Source: Candidatus Omnitrophota bacterium
GTDB taxonomy: Bacteria > Hinthialibacterota > Hinthialibacteria > Hinthialibacterales > Hinthialibacteraceae
Direction: 5' to 3'
Length of the DNA stretch: 39,815 bases
NCBI GenBank assembly: GCA_003598175.1
Contig: QZKN01000108.1
Location: forward strand, 1 to 39,815
A model generated the notes under the pieces. The model searched no databases. It saw only the letters and a list, made by a program, of their open reading frames with translations, and was not told where the DNA came from. The position numbers and the translations under genes are program-made. Shown here one piece after another: positions 7,389-17,400 of the stretch (position 1 is the stretch's first letter; each line of letters opens with the position of its first letter).

Positions 7389-10004
7389 ATGTCTCAATCC
7401 ATTCGCAGCCGCATTGTTTTTTCCATTGCCCTTATTCCAATAATTATTCTGATCCCAACTGGCTTCAGCTTCGCGCAGGCAGCCGGATCGAATTTTGGCA
7501 TCTTCGACGCAACCGCCATTTGGACCAGCAAAAGAGATTTTTCTCCCGGAGAAAAACCCATCGGTTTTGTCAAAACGAATCGGACGGACCACGGTGTCGC
7601 CTATGATCTATTCGGCAAGAGTAAAAATTACAATCACATATTGCGCGATAGAAACACAGCGCAGGATTTGGAAGAAGGTTTTTTTGTTTATACGCAGCGC
7701 TCCGGTTCCTGGACGTTGTCCGCAAGAGTGGAGTTGGATTATCAAAAAAGTATTTCTGAATTAGCGCAGACTTTTTTCGGCATCATCGTTCGGGAATATG
7801 CCGACGAGCCGAATTCCGCTTTGTATGCCATATCTTCGCGCGCTCTTTTCGAAGAGATGACTACTTTCTATGGGATAAGTCCGCTTTGGCGCTTACCGCA
7901 ATCGGATTTGACGGTGCAAGTGAGACGGGAATCTCTTTTATTATCTCGTTCGCTTCCCTCCATGACATTCGTGTATCTTCGCATGACCCGAATCGCTTCC
8001 CAAAATCTGTTCTTTTCCGAATGGTCGGCTGACGGAAAGACATGGAATGCTCTTCATCGCATGATTTTTGCCATGCGCGATTCCGTCGCGTATGGATTTT
8101 TTGTCACCGGCAACGAGTTTGCCTCGTCTCCGGCGCATGTCCGGATCTCCGAGGTATCCATCGATTCTCCCTCTTGTTTTGCGGAACGGATGATTGCGGC
8201 GGATTCGTTTTATCCGGGAGATGTACAGGAAGTGGTTGTCACCATCCACAATCTCAAGTCGGAAGTGCAACGCTTCACGATTCAGGAAAACCTGCCGAAA
8301 GGATGGATGGCCGATTCGATCAGCGACGGCGGAATCCTCGACAAGGGAACAATCACCTGGTCTTTGACCGCAGAGCCGGGAACCATGGCGCTCCGCTATC
8401 TTCTCTATTCGCCGGCGAATACCGACGTGGATTTGTCCCTCTCCGGAAACATAAATGGAATGGAAACGCAGGGGGACCGGTATGTACGGAGATTGCGAAT
8501 GGAGGAGAAAACCTATCTTTCCTTATCCAACCAATGGATGATTATTATCGCCATCCCCGTCGTCATGCTGCTGATGCATCTCACTCTTTTTCTTCTGGCG
8601 CCGGCGATGAAAGAACATTTGTTTTATGCCATTTATCTCGGGAATACCGCTATTTCCTCCTATACATTCCAAAACAGTATCCATTACCCAACCGCAAACG
8701 ATTACTTGTTGTTGATGATCAGTTGGTCGTTTACGGCAACCCTTCTTATTTTATTTTTATATTCACTGACGTATCGCCGCATTCTCTTTCATTTTTGGTA
8801 TTTCTTATGCGGCAGCGTTTTCTTTTCCCTTTTGTTCATTTTTCTCATTCATTTCAGACAATTCGAGGTCCCCTATTATGCACCCGGTCTGATTATTTTT
8901 TTGATCGTGGGTTATGGAGAATGTCTGCGGGTTGTCGTTAAGGAGTTATGTGCCGCTAAAGAAGGCACTCGGATTATCATGTTCGGCGTATTGTTGTACA
9001 TTCTGATCAGTCTATGGACTTTTTTTTCCATCTTTCATTTGGTCCCAGGCACAAGCGCATTCATAGGCATTCCCTTGATCAATTTTTGGATTCAAATCGT
9101 TTTCTTTCTGTCCGTCTCGATTTACCTTTCCTATCGTTTTGCCGGAACCTATCGGGAATTGGAGCAGTTGAATGTCAAATTGGAAGAGCGCGTCGAGCAA
9201 CGCACACAAGAGCTGTCCGAAGCCAATGAGGAACTGAACACCGCCAACGAATATTTGAATCAGGCGAATGCCGAGCTGCAACACGCCAACGCGCAGCTCC
9301 TGGAACTCGATAAAATGAAATCCGCCTTCGTCTCTCAAGCCTCCCACGACCTCCGCACCCCCCTCACCGCCATCAAAGGCAGCCTCGACAACCTCATTTT
9401 AGGCATTGCCGGAGTTTTAACCGAAAAACAGGAAAAAATCATGACCCGCGCCGTCAAATCCGTGGACCGCCTGACGGATTTGGTCAACGATGTACTCGAT
9501 CTTTCGCGGATTGAATCGGGACGGATGGTGCTGGAGAAGTCAAACGTGCCGATCAAGACGCTGGTTGAAAATATTATCAATGAAGATAAACCGGCTGCTG
9601 AACAGAAGCGCATTCAATTGTCCGCGAATCTTGAAACCAATGCGATCATCCACGCTGATGCGGGGAAACTTGAACGGGTTGTAGGTGAATTGATCAGCAA
9701 TGCGATCAAATACACACCGGAGGGTGGGAGTGTAGATGTCACTCTTACCAAAACTGAGGATCAAATCACCCTATCCGTTAAAGATTCTGGTATCGGCATG
9801 ACGAAGGTAGAATGTGAGAAGATTTGGGAGCGGTTTTATCGGACGAACGCATCAAAAACGTTCGCGAAGGGAAGTGGATTGGGCTTGTCGATTGCGAAGG
9901 AGTTGGTGGAGATGCATGGAGGGACGATAAACGTGGAAAGCAAACAAGGAGAGGGAACGATTTTCATTTTGTCATTACCAGCAAAGGAACTATCTTATGC
10001 ATAA
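7389..10004 (+). CDS. 7TM receptor histidine kinase with lectin-like ectodomain (HK1)
   Basis: An 871-residue membrane sensor kinase. Order: signal peptide (1-30); extracellular beta-rich domain with GIFDATA and EGFFVYTQRSGSW motifs (about 35-270); a DUF11/CARDB-like stalk with VVVTIHN and QENLPKGWMADSIS (about 275-365); some seven membrane segments (about 377-588); a coiled coil of glutamate/asparagine repeats; HisKA with SHDLRTPLTAIKG, phosphoacceptor His653; and HATPase_c with an N box (ELISNAIKYTPEGG), KDSGIGM, WERFYRT and GSGLGLSIAKELV. The membrane arrangement fits 7TMR-DISM receptors. The start at 7389 is chosen for AAGGGGAAAGAG just upstream. No receiver domain is fused. The gene overlaps HK2 by eight bases, so both are made together. 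The ectodomain is homologous to that of the secreted protein at 12489-14267. Confidence 0.88.
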   Translation: MSQSIRSRIVFSIALIPIIILIPTGFSFAQAAGSNFGIFDATAIWTSKRDFSPGEKPIGFVKTNRTDHGVAYDLFGKSKNYNHILRDRNTAQDLEEGFFVYTQRSGSWTLSARVELDYQKSISELAQTFFGIIVREYADEPNSALYAISSRALFEEMTTFYGISPLWRLPQSDLTVQVRRESLLLSRSLPSMTFVYLRMTRIASQNLFFSEWSADGKTWNALHRMIFAMRDSVAYGFFVTGNEFASSPAHVRISEVSIDSPSCFAERMIAADSFYPGDVQEVVVTIHNLKSEVQRFTIQENLPKGWMADSISDGGILDKGTITWSLTAEPGTMALRYLLYSPANTDVDLSLSGNINGMETQGDRYVRRLRMEEKTYLSLSNQWMIIIAIPVVMLLMHLTLFLLAPAMKEHLFYAIYLGNTAISSYTFQNSIHYPTANDYLLLMISWSFTATLLILFLYSLTYRRILFHFWYFLCGSVFFSLLFIFLIHFRQFEVPYYAPGLIIFLIVGYGECLRVVVKELCAAKEGTRIIMFGVLLYILISLWTFFSIFHLVPGTSAFIGIPLINFWIQIVFFLSVSIYLSYRFAGTYRELEQLNVKLEERVEQRTQELSEANEELNTANEYLNQANAELQHANAQLLELDKMKSAFVSQASHDLRTPLTAIKGSLDNLILGIAGVLTEKQEKIMTRAVKSVDRLTDLVNDVLDLSRIESGRMVLEKSNVPIKTLVENIINEDKPAAEQKRIQLSANLETNAIIHADAGKLERVVGELISNAIKYTPEGGSVDVTLTKTEDQITLSVKDSGIGMTKVECEKIWERFYRTNASKTFAKGSGLGLSIAKELVEMHGGTINVESKQGEGTIFILSLPAKELSYA

Positions 10005-12492
10005 AATTCTAATCTCACTGCTTATTCTGACATTCCCATTACTTTCCCATTCTCAGGAAAGAGAAGCGGCGCCTCTCGGTATCTTCGATGCCACCGCCGA
10101 TTGGGGATGGGGAGTGGATTCACCTGAAACGTGGGCGCCATACAAAAAATCTGGGAAAGTCGAAATACAGGTGGTGAACAACGACTTTGCTTATGATGTG
10201 TATGGGGGTGGTGGTGATATTTATGACAGTCCTGACGAAGGATTTTATGTGTATACCGAGCGTTCCGGCTCTTTGAGTTTCAGCGCCAAGGTGCTTTTTT
10301 TGGATAAAGGGCAGCAGGAAAATCCATGGTCTAAAGCCGGTTTGATGATCCGGGAAAATCCTACAGCTGCTGATTCTCCTTTTTATTTCATTACATTGCT
10401 CGGCGGCATCCAAAAGGAAATTGGTGATTCGATACAGGCAATTTGCCGTTCGTGGAAAGGGGAAGAAGCATTATTCCTCTACAAGATAACCAATCATCCC
10501 TCTCCGGGAAAGCCGTTGTACCTTCGCATCACTCGCATTGTTACCGAACAACTTTTTTACTGTGAGTGGTCGGTGGATGGTCAAAACTGGAATCTTCTTC
10601 AAGTCTATCCTTGTTCTAGAAATGATTCATTGGGATATGGATTAGCCGTTACGAATTGTATGGAAGACGATCAGCTGGCCAAAGGCCGATTTTCCGAAAT
10701 ACGATTTTCCCTTCCGCCTCCAACCGCTGTTCGCTGCATGTCCACTTCCCATTATATCCCATTCCAAACTGTCAATGTGGTTTTGAAAATTCATAATTTT
10801 GAAAAAGAACCGCGTTCTATCATGATCCAGGAAACGATTCCTGCAGGCTGGGAGTCATCCGATATTAGCCATGATGGTAAAAGGATCGAGGATAAAATCG
10901 TATGGAATACCTTCATCTCGTCGGGGATGATTGTGCTTCACTACAACCTCAAAGCGCCGGCCGATCCCGCCAAATCTGTTCCTTTATATGGCGAGATTGA
11001 ATCGCTTCCGATCTTTGGCCAGGATAGCATGATTCGAGGGGAATTATCTCTTCCGGCAATGCTTTCAACGGTTTTTTATTACACCTTATTTTTATCGGTT
11101 CCGTTAGCCATGATTCTTCTTCATTTGTCGCTTTATTGCTTTTTCCCGCGTCTACGTGAGAATCTCTATTATGCGTTGTATTTGCTTAGCATGATTGGCA
11201 CGTTACAGTTGTCGCCTTCATTCGATTATCATTTCCAATATCCCTATGCGCATGAATTAGGAATGTGGATAATCCAAATCAACTCGTTTCATCACGCTTG
11301 CCTGCTTTTATTTTTGTATTCTTTATATTATCCCCGTTTCCCCAAAATAACGTGGATTTTGATCGGTGGTCTGTCGATTATCGCATTGATGATTTATGCA
11401 CAATGGAATTTACTGGTCCTCCCCCAATTGAATTCTTTACACATCTATCTCGTTTTTGTGATTGTAATTTATGCGGAATATCTTCGCATAGCATGGAAGA
11501 TTTTCCATCGGCGAAGTCCGGATACCTGGTTCATTCCCCCCGGCGTACTTTGCCTGGTTTGTATCCATATATGGCAGTTAACTCAACTGTTTAACAATGT
11601 CCCTGATAATATGATGGGATTGGAATGGTTTTGGGCCAATCTGGTGATTGTGATCTGTATGTCGGTTTCTTTGGCCTACCGGTTTGCCAAAACCAACCGC
11701 GCATTGGAAACCTTAAACCTCGAATTGGAAGATCGGGTGGCTCGCCGGACGGAAGAATTGGAACAGGCCAACGCGGAACTGCGTGAATTCGACAAAATGA
11801 AATCCGCCTTCGTCTCCCAAGCCTCCCACGACCTGCGCACCCCCCTCACCGCCATCAAAGGTAGCCTCGACAACCTCATTTTAGGCATCGCCGGAGCCTT
11901 GACCGAAAAACAGGAAAAAATCATGAACCGCGCTGTCAAATCTGTCGACCGCCTGACGGATTTGGTTAACGATGTGCTCGACCTCTCCCGCATCGAATCG
12001 GGAATGATGGTATTGGAGAAGTCAAACGTGCCGATCCGGACGCTTGTCGAAAATATTATAAATGAAAATAGACCGGCGGCTGAGCAGAAGCGAATTCAAC
12101 TGTTTGCCTATCCCGAAACGGATGTCACTATGCAAGCGGATGCAGGAAAACTGGAGCGCGTTGTGGGTGAACTGATCAGCAATGCAATCAAATACACGCC
12201 GGAAGGTGGAACCATCGATGTAACTCTTACTCAAAAAGATGATCAAATCATGCTTTCTGTCAAAGATTCCGGCATCGGCATGACGAAGGAAGAATGCGAA
12301 AAGATTTGGGAGCGGTTTTATCGCACGAATGCATCGAAAACCGTTGCAAAGGGAAGCGGTTTGGGCTTGTCGATCGCGAAAGAGTTGGTTGAGATGCATG
12401 GAGGAACGATTTCCGTTGTATCCAAGCAGAACCAAGGAACCATGTTTACGGTAACATTCACTTCGCCGGATACGAGAATGAAATCCAACTAA
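9997..12492 (+). CDS. 7TM receptor histidine kinase with lectin-like ectodomain (HK2)
   Basis: An 831-residue paralogue of HK1, beginning inside its last codons (ATG 9997, AAAGGA upstream). Signal peptide 1-19; ectodomain about 22-245 with GIFDATADW, EGFYVYTERSGSL and AGLMIRENP; DUF11/CARDB-like stalk about 250-345 with QETIPAGWESSDIS; about seven membrane segments (356-565); a shorter coiled coil than HK1; HisKA with phosphoacceptor His611; HATPase_c with ELISNAIKYTPEGG near 725, KDSGIGM near 756 and GSGLGLSIAKELV near 786. The kinase halves of HK1 and HK2 are almost identical even at DNA level while the ectodomains are strongly diverged. The output partner is not in the window. The stop codon overlaps that of the convergent secreted-protein gene by four bases. 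Confidence 0.88.
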   Translation: MHKILISLLILTFPLLSHSQEREAAPLGIFDATADWGWGVDSPETWAPYKKSGKVEIQVVNNDFAYDVYGGGGDIYDSPDEGFYVYTERSGSLSFSAKVLFLDKGQQENPWSKAGLMIRENPTAADSPFYFITLLGGIQKEIGDSIQAICRSWKGEEALFLYKITNHPSPGKPLYLRITRIVTEQLFYCEWSVDGQNWNLLQVYPCSRNDSLGYGLAVTNCMEDDQLAKGRFSEIRFSLPPPTAVRCMSTSHYIPFQTVNVVLKIHNFEKEPRSIMIQETIPAGWESSDISHDGKRIEDKIVWNTFISSGMIVLHYNLKAPADPAKSVPLYGEIESLPIFGQDSMIRGELSLPAMLSTVFYYTLFLSVPLAMILLHLSLYCFFPRLRENLYYALYLLSMIGTLQLSPSFDYHFQYPYAHELGMWIIQINSFHHACLLLFLYSLYYPRFPKITWILIGGLSIIALMIYAQWNLLVLPQLNSLHIYLVFVIVIYAEYLRIAWKIFHRRSPDTWFIPPGVLCLVCIHIWQLTQLFNNVPDNMMGLEWFWANLVIVICMSVSLAYRFAKTNRALETLNLELEDRVARRTEELEQANAELREFDKMKSAFVSQASHDLRTPLTAIKGSLDNLILGIAGALTEKQEKIMNRAVKSVDRLTDLVNDVLDLSRIESGMMVLEKSNVPIRTLVENIINENRPAAEQKRIQLFAYPETDVTMQADAGKLERVVGELISNAIKYTPEGGTIDVTLTQKDDQIMLSVKDSGIGMTKEECEKIWERFYRTNASKTVAKGSGLGLSIAKELVEMHGGTISVVSKQNQGTMFTVTFTSPDTRMKSN

Positions 12493-14267
12493 TAAACCGA
12501 CCAGTTCGCCACATCGACGGAGAGGTTCGGGCCGGCGGCAAAATTTTGGGCCACTTCGTCTTCCGTCAACGCCCGGCTATAAATCGCCACTAAATACAAA
12601 TCCCCCAACCAGGGCCGATCGGCGTTGATTTCATTTCCCAGCCCGAATTCATAACTCGCATCCCAACCGACGATGTCGCCGTTGATATATTCGCCGGAGA
12701 TTTCGAGAATGTTGTCATCATTCACAATCACTTCATTATTTATATAAAGAATCGTGGACCAATAATCGTCGCGCGTGTACACGACGTGAGTCAGAACCGT
12801 CGTGACCACACCCGGAGGACTTTGCAAATTCGGGTACGCGCCATTGTCGCCGGTATCCGGCGTGCGAAGACGAACCTGATAGGCGGTTTCCGCCTGTCCC
12901 AACGTAAAATTCCTCAAACTCGCGTTGTAAGAAAGGGTGACGATTCGAGCCGGACCGGTTTGTTGGAGTGTGGCGGGAGCAATCCACGCTTCGATGGTAA
13001 TCTCGTTCGATGCCAGAATGGGATCGATGATCTTGGTTGCGGGAACGCCGGTTTTAATCTTGTTTACGCCGATCACGGACAACACTCCTGTTCCCCATTC
13101 GACCATCGAAGGGTCTTGAATCGTGAGATCCAGCGGCTCTCCCACTTCGGAAACATCGCGTACGACATTGCCGCCGCCTTCGTCAAATGTGTAGAGAACC
13201 AGAAGGTCATCGCGAACACGGTCAAAACCGCCCGCGCTCAAAAGCAGGCCGCTCTTGCCCTGAATTTGCAGACTGCCTGCGACAAATCCGGACCATTCGG
13301 CGCGGTTGTCGGGTAAAGCGGGAGCGGTCACCTCGTATGTCAGCGCCGCATTTCCGGAAGGAACGCCGCGCAGATTCCATGTGATTACGCCATCCGTCGC
13401 CGCGCCTCCGTTGCTGATGGATGAAGCGGTCCAACCGGCGGGAATCGTCTCCTTGATTGTCACGTCGACAGAGGAATCACTCGAATTCAGTAGATCGATA
13501 GTAACCAGGATCGTGTCGCCGGATTTGAATGAGGCTTGGGAAAGGGAACGTTTGGCAATCGGTGGGGGGAAAGAGAACGCAACGTTCGTGAATTTCGCAT
13601 AGGCATAAAAATCGATATCTTCGTCATTCGCAATGAATAATCCATAGGCCAACGAGGGCGCGTTCCAAGGCAACACCTGAATATGACCCAAAATCCATTC
13701 CGCTCCATCGAACGAATATTCGCTGTAAAAAAGATTGAGTGGATCGACGTATGTTGCGCGAAGCCACAATCCATCATCCCGAACGGTCACCGGTTGCCCA
13801 TCCGCGGTGACAAATTCCGTCGTGGGCAATCCGCCCAGCGCAAACAGGTTGCGATACTGGCTGGCGGTGCCTTCCCCCGTTTCATTCGCTCTGGTAATGA
13901 CCGAATAATGTCGTGAATTCGGCGCTTCCGGATTTTCCCGGATCATCACACCGGCGCTGCCGAAAGGCGCAAAACCTTGCGGATCGAACCAGGACATTTT
14001 TCCCTGCAGTGACCAACTCCCGGCTTGTTCCTTATACACATAAAATCCTTCATCTGCGCCGTCGGAATAGCCCAAACCGTTGCCGTTGCCTTGCAGGGTG
14101 TAAACGACGTTGTCGCCGGAGCCGCTCACGGTCACGTTTCCAGGCTCCTTGAAATTGCCAAGTTGCGGAAAATCAACCTCGGAATCGAAAATACTCTGCG
14201 CAAATAAAGGGGAAATCGTAACGGCGAACATGAACAGGATACTGAGTAGGTATCGGTTTTTCCGCAT
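12489..14267 (-). CDS. Secreted LamG protein sharing the kinases' ectodomain
   Basis: A 592-residue secreted protein: signal peptide ending near SPLFAQS; an N-terminal domain (about 25-230) with SIFDSEVDF, EGFYVYKEQAGSW and AGVMIRENP; a stalk-like domain (about 240-340) with TIKETIPAGWTASSIS; and a C-terminal LamG/concanavalin-like domain (about 365-575) opening VLYTFDEGGGNVVRD and holding ITIEAWIAP and LYLVAIYSRALTEDEVA. The first two domains follow the HK1 and HK2 ectodomains motif by motif. LamG domains bind carbohydrates or proteins at the cell surface. No anchor or PEP-CTERM signal is seen, so it is probably released or periplasmic. GGAGGA lies six bases before ATG 14267 and only three before ATG 14270, favouring the former. 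It is convergent to the kinases. Confidence 0.85.
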   Translation of the reverse strand: MRKNRYLLSILFMFAVTISPLFAQSIFDSEVDFPQLGNFKEPGNVTVSGSGDNVVYTLQGNGNGLGYSDGADEGFYVYKEQAGSWSLQGKMSWFDPQGFAPFGSAGVMIRENPEAPNSRHYSVITRANETGEGTASQYRNLFALGGLPTTEFVTADGQPVTVRDDGLWLRATYVDPLNLFYSEYSFDGAEWILGHIQVLPWNAPSLAYGLFIANDEDIDFYAYAKFTNVAFSFPPPIAKRSLSQASFKSGDTILVTIDLLNSSDSSVDVTIKETIPAGWTASSISNGGAATDGVITWNLRGVPSGNAALTYEVTAPALPDNRAEWSGFVAGSLQIQGKSGLLLSAGGFDRVRDDLLVLYTFDEGGGNVVRDVSEVGEPLDLTIQDPSMVEWGTGVLSVIGVNKIKTGVPATKIIDPILASNEITIEAWIAPATLQQTGPARIVTLSYNASLRNFTLGQAETAYQVRLRTPDTGDNGAYPNLQSPPGVVTTVLTHVVYTRDDYWSTILYINNEVIVNDDNILEISGEYINGDIVGWDASYEFGLGNEINADRPWLGDLYLVAIYSRALTEDEVAQNFAAGPNLSVDVANWSVY

Positions 14268-14374
14268 CATAATCCTCCTGCAATCATATGGATGGAGCGA
14301 TCCTGAAAATTAAAACATTAAAATCGATGGCATGTCAAGCGCTTATCGAAAAAGGAAATCGGACAGAGATCATG

Positions 14375-14408
14375 AAAAAAAGAGGCAAACCCAAAGGTTT
14401 GCCCTCTT
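14375..14408 (-). terminator. Rho-independent terminator of carB
   Basis: Read on the minus strand, a stem GAGGGCAAACC / GGTTTGCCTC (one bulge) with a short loop is followed by seven T residues, about 37 bases after the carB stop. It also insulates the leftward secreted LamG gene that starts at 14267. Confidence 0.9.
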
Positions 14409-14444
14409 AAAATAATCCAAAATTTACACGAGTTCTGTTTTTTT

Positions 14445-17400
14445 TTAATGCTTTATATCGGCGTGATATTCTTGCAACGATTTCACCACGATCTCGCTCT
14501 TCTTCCGCGCCGCGATTCCCTCCGCGGTCGCCAGAGCCGCGGTTAAGGTGGTGATATACGGAATTTTGTATTTGATCGCATTTTTACGAATATACGAATC
14601 ATCGTGCTGTCCCAACCGCCCCATCGGCGTGTTGACAACCAGATGAATCTCCCCATTCTTGATGCCGTCGACAATGTTCGGACGCCCTTCATGCAATTTC
14701 AGAATCAGTTCCGACCGGATGCCGTTTTCTTGTAAAAACAGATGCGTTCCCTGCGTGGCCTTGATGGTAAAACCGAGTTCATTGAACTTTTTCGCCATTT
14801 GCAACGCCATCGGATTACGCTTATCCGTAATCGTAATGAGAACGGCGCCCTCCGTGGGCAGCAGTTGCTTGGCGGCGGCCTGCGATTTATAAAACGCCAT
14901 GCCGAAGTTGTCGGCCATCCCCAACACTTCGCCGGTCGAACGCATTTCCGGCCCCAACACCGGATCCACTTCGGGAAACATGGAAAACGGGAACACCGCT
15001 TCTTTCACGCCGTAATGCGGAATAGGGAGATTTTCCAAACCCAGTTCGGATAATTTCTTTCCCAACATCAGCTGCGTGGCGATGTGCGCCATCGGAATAT
15101 TGCACACCTTGGAAACCAGCGGCACCGTGCGGGAGGCGCGCGGATTGGCCTCGAGAATATACACTTTATCGTTGGCAATGGCGTATTGAATGTTCATCAA
15201 TCCGACCACGCCCATTTCCTTCGCAATCCGCCGCGTGTATTCCGAAATCGTATCGAGATGTGGTTGCGAAATACTGATGGGCGGAATGACGCAGGCCGAA
15301 TCGCCGGAATGAATCCCCGCCAGTTCGATATGTTCCATGATCGCCGGTATAAACACGTCGGCTCCGTCGGAAATCGCATCCGCTTCCGCCTCGATGGCGT
15401 TTTCCAGAAATTTGTCGATTAGAATCGGGCGCTCCGGTGTGACGCCCACCGCTTCGGTGATGTAACTGCGCAGCATGTTTTCATCGTGAATCACTTCCAT
15501 CCCCCGTCCGCCCAACACGAACGACGGACGCAGCATCAACGGATACCCGATACGCGCGGCGGCGGCAAGCCCTTCCTCGAGATTCGTCGCCATGGAGGCG
15601 GCAGGCATGGGAATACCCAACTTCTCCATCATGCCGCGGAATTTATCGCGATCTTCTGCCATTTCAATCGTCGCGGGCGACGTGCCGAGAATCCTGACGC
15701 CGTTCTCTTCCAATTCCGCCGCGATATTCAGCGGCGTCTGCCCGCCGAACTGCACGATGACGCCTTCCGGTTTTTCTTTTTGATAAATACTCAATACATC
15801 TTCGACCGTAAGCGGCTCGAAATACAGTTTGTCGGACGTATCGTAATCGGTGGAAACCGTTTCCGGATTGCAATTGACCATGATCGTTTCGAGTCCGGCG
15901 TCTTTCACGGCAAAGGCGGCGTGCACGCAGCAATAATCGAACTCGATCCCTTGCCCGATGCGGTTGGGGCCGCCGCCAAGCACCATGATTTTTTTTCGGT
16001 CGCTGATCGGCACGATATCCGGCGCGTTGTACGTGGAAAAATAATACGCCGCGTTTTCCACGCCGGAAACCGGCACCGGCTCCCACGCTTCCACCACGCC
16101 CAGCGCCATGCGTCTGTCACGGATGGATTTTTCTGTTACATGCAGCAATTTTGCCAGATATTTATCGGCGAATCCGTCTTTCTTCGTTTGGATCAATAAC
16201 GCATCGGGAAAATCCCCGCCTTTGCAGGCGAGGATTTTTTCTTCCAACTCGACGAGTTCTTTCATTTGTTGGATGAAATACGCTTTGATATAAGTTTTTT
16301 CACCCAGCGCTTCCACCGTCGCGCCTTTGCGCAAGGCTTCGTACATAATGAACTGCCGGTCGCTGCTCGGTTCGTTGAGCAGCGACATCAATTCCTCCAG
16401 CGATTTGCTGTTGAAATTCTTCACGAAACCAAGCCCGTACCGGCCGTTTTCCAGCGAACGAATCGATTTCTGGAACGCTTCCTTATACGTTTTGCCGATG
16501 GACATGACTTCGCCGACGGCGCGCATTTGCGTGCCGAGTTTGTCCTGCGCGCCTTTAAATTTTTCGAACGCCCAGCGCGCGAACTTGACCACTACGTAAT
16601 CGCCGGAAGGCGTGTATTTTTCCAACGTTCCGTCGCGCCAGTAAGGAATTTCGTCCATCGTCAATCCGCCGGCCAGTTTGGATGAAACCAACGCAATCGG
16701 GAAACCGGTTGCCTTCGACGCCAGCGCCGACGAGCGCGAAGTGCGGGGATTGATTTCAATCACGACCACCCGCCCGGTTTTGGGATCGTGCGCGAACTGA
16801 ATGTTCGTCCCGCCGATCACCTGAATCGCTTCGACGATGTCGTAGGAAAACTTCTGCAGTTTCTTTTGCAATTCCGGATCGATCGTCAACATCGGCGCGG
16901 TGCAGTAGGAATCGCCGGTGTGCACGCCCATGGCGTCCACGTTTTCGATGAAACAAACGGTGATCATCTGATTCTTGGCGTCGCGCACCACTTCCAGTTC
17001 CAATTCCTCCCAACCCAGCACCGATTCTTCCACTAAAATTTGATGAATCAGACTGGCCGCAAGCCCACGACTGGCAATCACGCGCAATTCCTCGACATTA
17101 TATACCAATCCGCCGCCGGTTCCGCCCATCGTGTAAGCGGGACGAATCACCACCGGATACCCCAAATCCCCGGCAACCCGCTCCGCGTCTTCGACCGTGT
17201 TCACCGCCTGGCTGCGGGGCATGTCGATGCCAAGTTTGTTCATGGTATTTTTAAAGGCGGTTCGGTCTTCGCCGCGTTCGATGGCGTCGATCTGCACGCC
17301 GATGACTTTGCAGCCATATTTGTCCAACACCCCCGCCTTGTGCAATTCGGACGATAGATTCAAGCCCGACTGGCCGCCCAAATTCGGCAGTAGCGCGTCC

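Noticed and set aside
8042..8941. 299-codon open frame on the plus strand
   Set aside because: Overlaps HK1 in another frame; HK1 is supported by domains throughout.
15486..16199. 237-codon open frame on the plus strand
   Set aside because: Entirely antisense to carB; no SD, no family similarity, composition of a shadow frame.
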